A stretch of 64,000 nucleotides of DNA. Source: Chlorocebus sabaeus. Lineage: Eukaryota > Chordata > Mammalia > Primates > Cercopithecidae. The position numbers and the translations under genes were made by a program. The notes beneath the pieces are model-generated. The model saw only the letters and a program-made list of their open reading frames with translations, was not told the origin of the DNA and ran no database searches. Within the stretch, counting starts at the first letter, position 1; each line of letters begins with the position of its first letter. Below, piece after piece: positions 47,973 through 59,700 of the stretch. The DNA lies in contig NC_132911.1 in NCBI RefSeq assembly GCF_047675955.1, positions 121,287,234 through 121,351,233 on the forward strand, written 5' to 3'.

Positions 47973-50069
47973 GAGGTCACTTCAATACTTACCCATCACA
48001 ATTGTAGAATTCAGTGTAGTCTAGTCACGTAGCCAATAAGTGGCATGGGTAGGAAGCAGACGTTCTCTGTGGTGGGGTCACTAGAGAAGATATGATTGCC
48101 AGGAAGACTCTGAGCTGAGCCTTGCAAACTGGATGCACGATCTTTCAAACACCGGCTATTCTTTCACTGGCTAACAAGGCCCTGCCTGTGTTTTTTCAGG
48201 CAACCCACATCTGTCTCCTCTCTTCCCACAATTAAAGTTATTGGGTCACATTTGGAAAAATTATGTTTCAGGGAATGAAGACCTTTTCCCTATGCTAATT
48301 TTTTTCAAAATGTGTTCCGCACAAGCTGAATAGTGTCAAAGCCAAAGTAATATATAGAGATAAATCTCCGTATTAAACATCTTATTTGGGAATCATGGAA
48401 TTGCAATTCGAGGCATAAACAGGGTTGGTCTAGGCTAAGTCCAAAGAGCAAAGAGAAGGTTGGCACTTTTATTAGAAAGAGAAATGTTACATATTGTTTT
48501 GAAACAAAACTCATTGGCACAGTAAAGAAAGCTTTTGCGAGCTAACAAGCTCTGATTGGTGAGGGATAGTGGTAGATAAAGCTAGTCTTTGAGTCACAGC
48601 AGGTCGATGCAGCAGTTACCAGGTAAATCTGGTTTTAGGGTTATAGAAGTTGGTCTTGTGAAAAAATGTTTGGAGCTGGTGGTATGTGCTCCAACCGCTT
48701 TTTCCCCAGCCCTTCAAGTATCATTTAGTTAGGTATGACAAAAATGACCCAAATTGTATAATTAACTTTAAAACCACAGTAGGCATTAACAGATATGAAT
48801 AGGTGCTATTGGAAAGTGTCTCACAATTAATTACTTGAGGTGATGTGGTTGAAGTTATTCAAGCATCCTGACTGAAGAGCTTCTGAGAACGCTTATTATG
48901 TACCAAGAAACTCCAAGAGTGAGGCATTGTGGTCAAAAGAACACTCCAGATTTATTTGGCTATGGAGGTTGTTTGTTTGTTTTGCATCTCTTAACATTCT
49001 GCAAGCCAAATGTCTTGAAGAATACAACTTTGGAAACTTCCAGATTGGCCAGAATATTGGGCCTTGCCAAGGTAGGAAAAAACAAACAAACAAACAAACA
49101 AACAAACAAAAACTTCTCCAGAGCAGACTTTGTTACCATAACTTCAGGAATGTGACTTCTAGTTGGTGCCCTTCTCATCAGCTCCAGTCAGAAAACACCC
49201 ATCAGTCAAAGAACCCAAACTTACAAAAAAAAAACATGGTGGTATAAGGAACCAACAAATATAAAGAGCCACCACATTCACGATTTTAAGCCCCTTCAAT
49301 AAACAATGCATATGCAGTTGCCAGAAAATTTACATCTTTAGATGACAAGACTTCAGTCCCAGCTGTCAGTCAAGAGAAGCCTGGGGAATTCTCAAGAGGG
49401 TTTTTAAAAAAAATACCCAGGCAGATGTGCATCTGGAAGGCAATCCCACATTCCATCTCAGCCTGAACGTTGTCTTTAGGCAAAAGACCACATATCTAAG
49501 AGGATGGCAAGATTCACCTTGTGTTGTCAACAACAAATATGTCAATCATACTCAGGGAAGGCTTGACAGACTGTGATTCACATTTGCATCAATTCAGGAT
49601 AACTGCCTACAGCTTCTTTGGATTGGTGGCAATCTCAGGACCCAAAAAGGAGTCTCTCCAGATCACGGAGTCACTTCTTCTTCACTGACATCTTGAAGAT
49701 GGTATGTTGGGCAACCTCAACATGGGGACGTTGGGCCTGGTTGTCTATTCCCATGTCACAGCACCACACTGTGGGATATGGTACCCCAACATGACAAGAC
49801 AAAATAAAAATAACATAGGCCAGCCCAGTCAGCCCCTTTTTCAACTTTAAGTAAGCAAAGCTGAGCAGACCAGCTCTGCCTGCTGGCACACTATCAGATC
49901 TCTTCAGATGAGTACCCATAGGCCTTACTGCCTAGCCAAGGCCTGCTGAGAGGATTTGAATTTACAGCTAGAGTGACAGAAGTCTTTTAAGTAAAATGCA
50001 AGCTTACATCAGAAAGTGTAAGCCTAGGAACACTGTCAAGACTTCCAGAGAGTTAGAAAGACAAGTTCT
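47973..50069. other. Intergenic, no gene seen
   Basis: Unique-looking DNA with an (AAAC)n run at 49077-49112. Frames on both strands around that run are translations of the simple repeat. Confidence 0.5.
49077..49112. repeat. (AAAC)n simple repeat
   Basis: About eight tandem aaac units. Confidence 0.95.
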
Positions 50070-50335
50070 GGAAGCCAAATGTTGGGATTTGAATCTTCAC
50101 TGCATCACCCATGACCATTGTCCACTTAAGTGTGTTTAATTTACTTCTTTGTGCCTCAGTTGCCTCATCAGAAAGTAAAAATAATAAAGGTCCCTAACCC
50201 TCATTCTAATTTCTGTGAATACTAAATTAGATTACTATATAAATAGATAAATAGATTTGGGGTAAGTACCAGGTACATAATACATGCTCAATATATTATT
50301 AGGTTTTATTATTATTCACTTGCTTTCTTTTATTA
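50070..50335 (-). mobile_element. MIR SINE, minus strand
   Basis: tgggatttgaatcttcactg, tgtgcctcagttgcctcatc, accaggtacataatacatgc and tcaatatattattagg follow a long reverse MIR. Confidence 0.8.
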
Positions 50336-51969
50336 ATACTAGGCCTAGGTCAATAGGGAGTATGTATATATGTCTCTTATTTGAAAGTATATAAAGTCAA
50401 AACACTGAGTACTTTCTCCAAAGCTGAGAAATTCCATTTTTTGGCAAGAGTCAAATGGAGGATGCTTGCATTTTTCCTTTCAAATATTTTCTCTACCTCT
50501 GTTTCTTCCTCTTACCCCAGGTATACTCTTGGAAAAACGAAAATGGTTCTCTGTGAACAAAACAACTATACTCAGATATCCCTTTTTGTGTCCCAAATGT
50601 GTTTCATAAACCATACAGAATGGATAAGAAAGGATTATAAGTATGAAGGGCTTTATGCTCTTGCTGCTTCTGGCCTGCCTGGATTCTTTGATTTCTGTCA
50701 GCCTTTTTCAGGGAGTCATTGAAAGGCTGTCATGGGCATCTCATGTAAAGTATGTGCTTTGGTTTGGTAAGGGTTTACTTGGGAAACTATTTCTAGGAAA
50801 CTAGTTTATTCCATCCCAAAAAATAACCCCACCCTGTTAAGACAAAGGAGTACAGCAAACAGAAGTTACCCAAGGACTTGGTCGCCAGGGCATGGTTTAG
50901 CTGTGAAGCCAGTGATATGTGTCTTGTCCTTGGGGGACAAACGACCACTAAAGAGATAGCCTTTGTGCCAAGCAGGACCTCAGAGAAGGTTGGAAAATAA
51001 GCTGTGTCATAGGCATCAAGCCTAGAATCACAAAGCAAACCAGAAGGAAATGAGGAGGTAAAAGGAATCAAAAGCAGCAAAGCAGAGCTGAACCAAGAAG
51101 TCAACACACAGGGCATGCAGGGGCTGGAGAGGGACAAAGGTTGGGAAAGGCCAAGGACAGGAGGAACAAGAAAGCACACATGTAAAAGGAAAGTGAATGC
51201 CTGAAGATAGGCAATTAGGAGAGCAAAATCTACGTACTGGATAAACCCAGAAGGAGATAAGAAGTATCTGTCTTATACATGTGGAGAAAAACAAAAGAAA
51301 AGAAACTCAAGATCAAGAAGTCACAGGAACAAGGCTAAGACCCTCACTTGGTGAGGAGGGATTGGCAGCCTGCTGGTAACTGGTCATAATGGTTAATTTA
51401 ACTATTTAGCAATCTGGAAAATATGTAACTTATAGGAGGAAATGCATTATTTTCAGTCTCTTGTGGAAACTTGCAGTTCAAGGAATTGAGATAGGACACA
51501 TGAGCATGGGCACTTCCTACATGGAGCCTGAAAGCCTATCACCCACATGAGGCCAACTGAACTTTCTCTTCACCACTGCCTCCCTAGCCGGAAGAAGCAG
51601 AGGCAGGACAGGAACTCAGACGCAGTTGGATATACCTTTGTGTCTACTATTACTTGGGTTTCACAGGAAGGTCAGCTGTTTTATCTCCATTTTAGGAAAC
51701 TGAGGCTGGTTAACTGAGAAGTTAACTAAAGAGTCTCAGGATATAGAAGATTCAGAGAAAATCAAACTAGAATTCAGAGCTCAATCCTTTTGTAAGAAGC
51801 CAATATTCAAACGAGTGCAAAATTTAACAGCCAATTTCACACACACTTTGGGATTGGGAAAGGAAAAGAATACCAAGTCCGAATAAGGCTCTAATAATGC
51901 TTTTGGCATCTCCCCTGTTCCACTGGAGAGCCATTATGTAATGGGAAACTTTGTGCAAGCATAATTTGA
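50336..51969. other. Intergenic, no gene seen
   Basis: Frames at 50381-50722 (+) and 50793-51294 (-) are open for 88-128 codons but show no recognisable domain, and no splice or promoter context was seen. Confidence 0.5.
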
Positions 51970-52240
51970 TACTAATAACAATAGTATGATTTACTGAGAA
52001 CTTTCTTTAGGCCAGGCATTGTTCTAAGCACTTGATGTAAATTAATTCACTTGATACTCACAATAATGCTGTGAAGTAGGTGCTATTATTGTCTCTGTTT
52101 TATAGATGAAGATACTGAGGCACAGAGAGGTTATATAACATGCCTGAGGTCACACAACAGTCAAAGTCAGGGCCAGGCCTGGTACTCAGACAGTCTGACT
52201 GCAGATTTTGTGATCTTAACCATTGTGTTCTCCTGTGAGT
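51970..52240 (+). mobile_element. MIR SINE, nearly complete
   Basis: ggccaggcattgttctaagc, ttgatactcacaataatgct, tttatagatgaagatactga and gaggtcacacaacagtcaaa in the MIR order. Confidence 0.92.
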
Positions 52241-53158
52241 TATATAAATAACATTGCAACATTTCAGATCTTTGGGCAAGATCTGAAAACTATACTAACT
52301 CTGTTCCTTTCACATTCATAACCCAAGCCTCTAGATTAGAAATTTTTGCATTCAGAGATTTATGTGCCATGTAACCAAGGCTCATCCAAGCCTCTAAAAA
52401 GACACTGAGCTGCAAAGATGGAGCCCTCATTCTACTCGTCTCTGTATTCTTACGGTCTAACCAAATACCTGGCATAAAACATGTGCCCATTATGCATTCG
52501 GTAAATGGATGAAACAGGCACTGGCCAGCTTGCACCATCAACAACACTCATTTATAAAGGAAGAACCCTAATTCTGCACACAGTGTAGTGAATCATAACA
52601 ATTGTAATTAGTTGTCTTAACGTCTGTCTCTCCCACTAGGCCCACAGACTCTATGAGCACAAGAACTGTGTTTTATTTTTCTTTATATCCCAAATGAAAG
52701 TCAATGTGCCTGGGGCACAGCTGTACTCAGTAATTTTTTTGGTGAATAGGTAAATTCAGTTTATAGAACTTCATACCTGTGTGCTGAGAAAGCTGAATTC
52801 AATGCCACCAGTTATCAGATGAGTGTTGCTTGGATTGCCAGGACTCTACTGTGGTCTCAATTTGACTGTTGGAAGGGATTTACTGGGTCAAGTCAACCAA
52901 TGCCCATTGAAATGACAAAAGGCATCATTTTCCGAGCACTGAGCAATGCATGTGGCATAGGAGGAAGGGGTGACAAAAGCTGCTGACCTGGGAACGATGG
53001 CCTGGGAGGAGAGGGAGGTTTAGATATCAATGAAATTACCAAGTGCTACTCATAGGCACATCTCTGTCCTAGGCAAAGCTATGCAACTCAGAATGTTCCC
53101 TGGATGTGCTGAGAAATGGCAAAAATTAAAGTTGGAAAGAAATGGTGCATCCATCTGT
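52241..53158. other. Intergenic with L2 traces
   Basis: 52400-52520 and 52615-52750 carry L2-like 3' words (ccactaggcccacagactct, atgagcacaagaactgtg). Nothing coding. Confidence 0.5.
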
Positions 53159-53241
53159 AGAAGGCCATTAAACAAGGCAGGTGTGGTAGGTCATCAGGAT
53201 AGAAGGCCATTAAACAAGGCAGATGTGGTAGGTCATCAGGA
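53159..53241 (+). repeat. 42-bp tandem duplication
   Basis: Unit agaaggccattaaacaaggc... at 53159-53200, repeated at 53201-53241 with one substitution (ggtgtgg / gatgtgg). Confidence 0.97.
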
Positions 53242-53778
53242 GCCTTGGTTAAGAGGGGGAGTAATGAAGGGAAGCAGCAGAATTTCAGGAACAGTATACA
53301 GGTTCTTATTGAATGAGAAGAGATTAAAGTAGGGACCCTGGTGTATAAAGGTCTGGAATAGAACAGAATCTTTTTTACTGGTGGACTATCTGGCAGCATG
53401 GCTAGATAAAAGGAAAACAGTTTTGAACAAAGGAGGGGCTTCTCAGTGCCACAAATCACACCTTCCTACTAGTAATGCGAACTCTAATGTGCAACATGAG
53501 ATCTTAAAAACAGCTTTGCCTATTTCTCATAAACACAACAGGGCTCCCTGAACCACCAATGATTCTCATTGTTTCTTGTTCAGTTTCTTGGGAGAATTCT
53601 AGTTTAGCCTCTTCCCACAAGTCCCACGGCTATGAAATTAGATATAGATTATCCTAAATGTATTCCTAAAAGTATTGGTATTCTGAGAAAAGTGGTGCAA
53701 TGGTCAAATAAGATTGGGAATAAGAGTCTCCCTGAAAAGAGCTCTGGATAAGGAATCAGGAAATCAGAGCTGTAGTCC
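53242..53778. other. Intergenic, nothing recognised
   Basis: No gene or clear repeat up to the LTR. Confidence 0.5.
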
Positions 53779-54151
53779 TGACATAGTTTGCCTGTGTCCC
53801 CACCCAAATCTCATCTCAAATTATAATCCCCATAAACCCCATGTGCTGAGGGTGGGATCTGGTGGGAGGTGATTGGATCATGGGGGCAGTTTCCCCCATG
53901 CTGTTCTCGATATGGAGTGAGTTCTCATGAGATCTGATGGTTTTATAAGAGGCTCATCCCTCTTTGCTCATTCACTCTCTCTCACCTGCCACCATGTAAG
54001 ACGTGCCTTTGCTTCTCTCTCACCTTTTGCCATGATTGTAAGTATACTGAGGCCTCCCCACCCATGTGGAACTGTGAGCCAATTAAACTTCTTTTATAAA
54101 TTACCTAGTCTTAGGTATGTCTTCACAGCAGTGTGAAAATGGACTAATACA
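53779..54151 (+). mobile_element. THE1/MST-type MaLR solo LTR
   Basis: Starts tgacatagtttgcctgtgtc, contains tgggaggtgattggatcatg, catgagatctgatggtttta, accatgtaagacgtgccttt and a poly(A) signal-like attaaa, and ends ggactaataca. It is 373 bp, flanked by an exact 5-bp duplication, agtcc, at 53774-53778 and 54152-54156. No internal sequence is present, so it is a solo LTR left by recombination. Confidence 0.95.
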
Positions 54152-54333
54152 AGTCCCTGCCTTGCAAGTTCTTTGTCTTATGACATTGAAAAGTCACTTT
54201 ATCTCATGTAATTCTAAGTGTTTTGAAATCTGAAATGCATAAACATCAGATAAAATCTCTAATCAGATAAAATAGTGTATTTGAATCCTTTGGAAATATA
54301 TAATGGAGTAAAACCATATAAAGAATGTAGTGA

Positions 54334-54630
54334 GGCCAGGCACAGTGGCTCATGCCTATAATCCCAGCACTTTGGGAGGTTGAGGCAGGTGGATCACTTG
54401 AGGTGAGGAGTTCAAGACCAGCTTGGCCAATATGGGAAAACTCCATCTCTACTAAAAATACAAAAATTAGCCAGGCATAGTGGCTGGCGTCTGTAATCCC
54501 AGCTACTTGGGAAGCTGAGGCAGGAGAATTGCTTGAACCTGGGTGGCAGAGGTTGCAGTGAGCCAAGATGGCACCACTGCACTCCAGCCTGGGTGACAAA
54601 GTGAGACTCCATCTCAAAAAAATAAAAAAG
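54334..54630 (+). mobile_element. Alu SINE (S-type) whose A-tail was hit by an L1
   Basis: ggccaggcacagtggctcat to gactccatctc plus aaaaaaataaaaaag. Its left target duplication aagaatgtagtga is at 54321-54333. The matching right copy, aagaatgtaatga, is not next to the Alu but at 60852-60864, after the L1. The L1 therefore inserted into the Alu's tail. Confidence 0.95.
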
Positions 54631-55132
54631 AGGGGGGCGGAGCAAGATGGCCGAATAGGAACAGCTTCAGTCTCCAACTCCCAGCGCGAGCGACACAGAA
54701 GACCGGTGATTTCTGCATTTTCAACTGAGGTACTGGGTTCATCTCACTGGGGAGTGCCGGAGGATCGGTGCTGGTCAGCAGCTGCAGCCCGACCAGCGAG
54801 AGCTGAAGCAGGGCGAGGCATTGCCTCCCCTGGGAAGTGCAAGGGGGAAGGGAATCCCTTTTCCTAGCCAGGGGAACTGAGACACACAACACCTGGAAAA
54901 TCGGGTAACTCCCACCCCAATACTGCGCTTTAAGGAAACAGGCACACCAGGAGATCATATTCCACACCTGGCCGGGAGGGTCCCACACCCACGGAGCCTC
55001 CCTCATTGCTAGCACAGCAGTCTGTGATCTACTGGCAAGGCAGCAGCGAGGCTGGGGGAGGGGCGCCCGCCATTGCTGAGGCTTAAGTAGGTAAACAAAG
55101 CTGCTGGGAAGCTCGAACTGGGTGGAGCTCAC
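54614..55132 (-). other. Uninterrupted 172-codon antisense frame across the L1 5'UTR and Alu tail
   Basis: An open frame on the antisense strand from ATG 55132 through the 5'UTR and out into the Alu tail. It is in a different frame from ORF0. Part of it (MQKSPVFC...AGS, LFLFGHL) is what the conserved L1 promoter DNA encodes in reverse, so the openness may be a by-product of GC-rich conserved DNA. I do not call it a gene. Confidence 0.4.
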
Positions 55133-55666
55133 AGCAGCTCAAGGAAACCTGCCTGTCTCTGTAGACTCCACCTCTGGGGACAGGGCACAGTAAACAATAA
55201 CAAACGCAGCAGAAAGCTCTGCAGACGCAAACGACTCTGTCTGACAGCTTTGAAGAGAGCAGTGGATCTCCCAACACGGAGGTTGGAGGTTGAGATCTGA
55301 GAAGGGACAGACTCCCTGCTCAAGTGGGTCCCTGACCCCGGAGTAGCCTAACTGGGAGACATCCCCCACTAGGGGCAGTCTGACACCCCACACCTCACAG
55401 GGTGGAGTACACCCCTGAGAGGAAGCTTCCAAAGCAAGAATCAGACAGGTACACTCGCTGTTCAGAAATATTCTATCTTCTGCAGCCTCTGCTGCTGATA
55501 CCCAGGCAAACAGGGTCTGGAGTGGACCTCAAGCAATCTCCAACAGACCTACAGCTGAGGGTCCTGACTGTTAGAAGGAAAACTATCAAACAGGAAGGAC
55601 ACCTACACCAAAACCCCATCAGTACATCACCATCATCAAAGACCAGAGGCAGATAAAACCACAAAG
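54632..55666 (+). promoter_or_regulatory. L1 5'UTR with internal RNA polymerase II promoter
   Basis: About 1035 nt, the only long GC- and CpG-rich stretch in the window. A YY1-type site, caagatggccg, is at 54643-54653; in human L1 this site sets accurate transcription start. Its antisense promoter activity is known in human L1 but only inferred here. Confidence 0.88.
55029..55073 (-). pseudogene. Broken antisense ORF0 in the L1 5'UTR
   Basis: On the antisense strand of the 5'UTR an ATG at 55073-55071 starts MAGAPPPASLLPCQ and stops at TAG (55031-55029) after 14 codons. From memory, human L1 ORF0 starts the same way and runs to about 70 codons. So the start is conserved in this element but the frame is closed early by base changes after the TTGC block. 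Confidence 0.65.
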
Positions 55667-56683
55667 ATGGGGAAAAAGCAGGGCAGAAAAGCTGGAAATT
55701 CAAAAAATAAGAGCGCATCTCCCCCGGCAAAGGAGCGCAGCTCATCGCCAGCAACGGATCAAAGCTGGACGGAGAATGACTTCGACGAGATGAGAGAAGA
55801 AGGCTTCAGTCCATCAAATTTCTCAGAGCTAAAGGAGGAATTACGTACCCAGTGCAAAGAAACTAAAAATCTTGAAAAAAAAGTGGAAGAATTGATGGCT
55901 AGAGTAATTAATGCAGAGAAGCTCATAAACGAAATGAAAGAGACGAAAACCATGACACGAGAAATACGTGACAAATGCACAAGCTTCAGTAACCGACTTG
56001 ATCAACTGGAAGAAAGAATGTCAGCGATGGAGGATCAAATGAATGAAATGAAGCGAGAAGAGAAACCAAAAGAAAAAAGAAGAAAAAGAAATGAACAAAG
56101 CCTGCAAGAAGTATGGGATTATGTAAAAAGACCAAATCTACGTCTGATTGGGGTGCCTGAAAGTGAGGGGGAGAATGGAACCAAGTTGGAAAACACTCTT
56201 CAGGATATCATCCAGGAGAACTTCCCCAACCTAGTAGGGCAGGCCAACATTCAAATCCAGGAAATACAGAGAACGCCACAAAGATACTCCTCGAGAAGAG
56301 CAACTCCAAGACACATAATTGCCAGATTCACCAAAGTTGAAATGAAGGAAAAAATCTTAAGGGCAGCCAGAGAGAAAGGTCGGGTTACCCACAAAGGGAA
56401 GTCCATCAGACTAACAGCAGATCTCTCGGCAGAAACTCTACAAGCCAGAAGAGAGTGGGGGCCAATATTCAACATTCTTAAAGAAAAGAATTTTAAACCC
56501 AGAATTTCTTATCCAGCCAAACTAAGTTTCATAAGTGAAGGAGAAATAAAATCCTTTACAGATAAGCAAATGCTTAGAGATTTCATCACCACTAGGCCTG
56601 CCTTACAAGAGACTCTGAAGGAAGCACTAAACATGGAAAGGAACAACCGGTACCAGCCATTGCAAAAACATGCCAAAATGTAA
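55667..56683 (+). CDS. ORF1: L1 ORF1p, RNA-binding chaperone, intact (338 aa)
   Basis: ORF1p forms trimers that coat L1 RNA in cytoplasmic particles, acts as a nucleic-acid chaperone and is needed for retrotransposition. The frame starts at ATG 55667 in the context caaagatgg and is 338 codons, the same as human ORF1p. In order: a basic N-terminus with SPP and SSSP phosphosite-like motifs (residues about 1-50); a heptad-rich coiled coil (about 52-152); an RRM-like domain beginning NLRLIGVPE (about 157-252); and a C-terminal domain with the ARREWGPIFNIL and RISYPAKLSF segments. The RRM and C-terminal parts look almost human-like, but the coiled coil differs strongly, as expected for the fast-evolving part of ORF1. 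No stop or frameshift. It is followed after 63 bp by ORF2 on the same RNA. Confidence 0.96.
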   Translation: MGKKQGRKAGNSKNKSASPPAKERSSSPATDQSWTENDFDEMREEGFSPSNFSELKEELRTQCKETKNLEKKVEELMARVINAEKLINEMKETKTMTREIRDKCTSFSNRLDQLEERMSAMEDQMNEMKREEKPKEKRRKRNEQSLQEVWDYVKRPNLRLIGVPESEGENGTKLENTLQDIIQENFPNLVGQANIQIQEIQRTPQRYSSRRATPRHIIARFTKVEMKEKILRAAREKGRVTHKGKSIRLTADLSAETLQARREWGPIFNILKEKNFKPRISYPAKLSFISEGEIKSFTDKQMLRDFITTRPALQETLKEALNMERNNRYQPLQKHAKM

Positions 56684-56746
56684 AGACCATCGAGACTAGG
56701 AAGAAACTGCATCAACTAACGAGCAAAATAACCAGTTAATATCATA
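56684..56746 (+). other. L1 inter-ORF spacer
   Basis: 63 bp between the ORF1 stop and the ORF2 ATG, with in-frame stops. In L1, ORF2 is translated from the same RNA by an unconventional, inefficient reinitiation. Confidence 0.9.
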
Positions 56747-59700
56747 ATGGCAGGATCAAGTTCACACATAAAAATCTTAACCTTAAATGTAAATGGACTA
56801 AATGCTCCAATTAAAAGACACAGACTGGCAAACTGGATAAAGAGTCAAGACCCATCAGTCTGCTGTATTCAGGAGACCCATCTCACACGCAGAGACATAC
56901 ATAGGCTCAAAATAAAGGAATGGAGGAAGATTTACCAAGCAAATGGAGAACAAAAAAAAGCGGGGGTTGCAATACTAGTCTCTGATAAAACAGACTTTAA
57001 ACCATCAAAGATCAAAAGAGACAAAGAAGGCCATTACATAATGGTAAAGGGATCAATTCAACAGGAAGAGCTAACTATCCTAAATATATATGCACCCAAT
57101 ACAGGAGCACCCAGATTCATAAAGCAAGTCCTTAGAGACTTACAGAGAGACTTAGACTCCCATACAATAATAATGGGAGACTTCAACACTCCACTGTCAA
57201 CATTAGACAGATCAACGAGACAGAAAGTTAACAAGGATATCCAGGAATTGAACTCATCTCTGCAGCAAGCAGACCTAATAGACATCTATAGAACTCTCCA
57301 CCCCAAATCAACAGAATATACATTCTTCTCAGCAGCACATCGTACTTACTCCAAAATTGACCACGTAATTGGAAGTAAAGCACTCCTCAGCAAATGTACA
57401 AGAACAGAAATTATAACAAACTGTCTCTCAGACCACAGTGCAATCAAATTAGAACTCAGGACTAAGAAACTCAATCAAAACCGCTCAACTACATGGAAAC
57501 TGAACAACCTGCTCCTGAATGACTACTGGGTACATAACGAAATGAAGGCAGAAATAAAGATGTTCTTTGAAACCAATGAGAACAAAGATACAACATACCA
57601 GAATCTCTGGGACACATTTAAAGCAGTGTGTAGAGGGAAATTTATAGCACTAAATGCCCACAAGAGAAAGCAGGAAAGATCTAAAATTGACACTCTAACA
57701 TCGCAATTAAAAGAACTAGAGAAGCAAGAGCAAACACATTCGAAAGCTAGCAGAAGGCAAGAAATAACTAAGATCAGAGCAGAACTGAAGGAGATAGAGA
57801 CACAAAAAACCCTCCAAAACATCAATGAATCCAGGAGTTGGTTTTTTGAAAACATCAACAAAATTGACAGACCACTAGCAAGACTAATAAAGAAGAAAAG
57901 AGAGAAGAATCAAATCGACACAATTAAAAATGATAAAGGGGATATCACCACCGACCCCACAGAAATACAAACTACCATCAGAGAATACTATAAACACCTC
58001 TACGCAAATAAACTGGAAAATCTAGAAGAAATGGATAATTTCCTGGACACTTACACTCTTCCAAGACTAAACCAGGAAGAAGTTGAATCCCTGAATAGAA
58101 CAATAGCAGGCTCTGAAATTGAGGCAATAATTAATAGCCTACCAACCAAAAAGAGTCCAGGACCAGATGGATTCACAGCTGAATTCTACCAGAGGTACAA
58201 GGAGGAGTTGGTACCATTCCTTCTAAAACTATTCCAATCAATAGAAAAAGAGGGAATCCTCCCTAACTCATTTTATGAGGCCAACATCATACTGATACCA
58301 AAGCCTGGCAGAGACACAACAAAAAAAGAGAATTTTAGACCAATATCCCTGATGAACATCGATGCAAAAATCCTCAATAAAATACTGGCAAACCGGATTC
58401 AGCAACACATCCAAAAGCTTATCCACCATGATCAAGTGGGCTTCATCCCTGGGATGCAAGGCTGGTTCAGCATTCGCAAATCAATAAACATAATCCAGCA
58501 TATAAACAGAACCAAAGACAAGAACCACATCATTATCTCAATAGATGCAGAAAAGGCTTTTGACAAAATTCAACAGCCCTTCATGCTAAAAACGCTCAAT
58601 AAATTCGGTATTGATGGAACGTACCTCAAAATAATAAGAGCTATTTATGACAAACCCACAGCCAATATCATACTGAATGGGCAAAAACTGGAAAAATTCC
58701 CTTTGAAAACTGGCACAAGACAGGGATGCCCTCTCTCACCACTCCTGTTCAACATAGTGTTGGAAGTTCTGGCTAGGGCAATCAGGCAAGAGAAAGAAAT
58801 CAAGGGGATTCAGTTAGGAAAAGAAGAAGTCAAATTGTCCCTGTTTGCAGATGACATGATTGTTTATTTAGAAAACCCCATTGTCTCAGCCCAAAATCTC
58901 CTTAAGCTGATAAGCAACTTCAGCAAAGTCTCAGGATACAAAATTAATGTGCAAAAATCACAAGCATTCTTATACACCAGTAACAGACAAACAGAGAGCC
59001 AAATCAGGAATGAACTTCCATTCACAATTGCTTCAAAGAGAATAAAATATCTAGGAATCCAACTTACAAGGGATGTAAAGGACCTCTTCAAGGAGAACTA
59101 CAAACCACTGCTCAGTGAAATAAAAGAGGACACAAACAAATGGAAGAACATACCATGCTCATGGATAGGAAGAATCAATATCGTGAAAATGGCCATACTG
59201 CCCAAGGTAATTTATAGATTCAATGCCATTCCCATCAAGCTACCAATGAGCTTCTTCACAGAATTGGAAAAAACTGCTTTAAAGTTCATATGGAACCAAA
59301 AAAGAGCCCGCATTGCCAAGACAATCCTAAGTCAAAAGAACAAAGCTGGAGGCATCACGCTACCTGACTTCAAACTATACTACAAGGCTACAGTAACCAA
59401 AACAGCATGGTGCTGGTACCAAAACAGAGATATAGACCAATGGAACAGAACAGAGTCCTCAGAAATAATACCACACATCTACAGCCATCTGATCTTTGAC
59501 AAACCTGACAAAAACAAGAAATGGGGAAAGGATTCCCTATTTAATAAATGGTGCTGGGATAATTGGCTAGCCATAAGTAGAAAGCTGAAACTGGATCCTT
59601 TCCTTACTCCTTATACGAAAATTAATTCAAGATGGATTAGAGACTTAAATGTTAGACCTAATACCATAAAAATCCTAGAGGAAAACCTAGGTAGTACCAT

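Noticed and set aside
50793..51294. Hydrophobic minus-strand frames of 88-128 codons as a membrane protein gene
   Set aside because: No conserved pattern, and two overlapping frames are equally open, which fits chance in purine-rich DNA.
53779..54151. A complete endogenous retrovirus
   Set aside because: Only one LTR with its own 5-bp duplication on both sides; no gag, pol or env sequence is attached. The MST LTR at 35684 and the MLT1 LTR at 60898 are likewise solitary.
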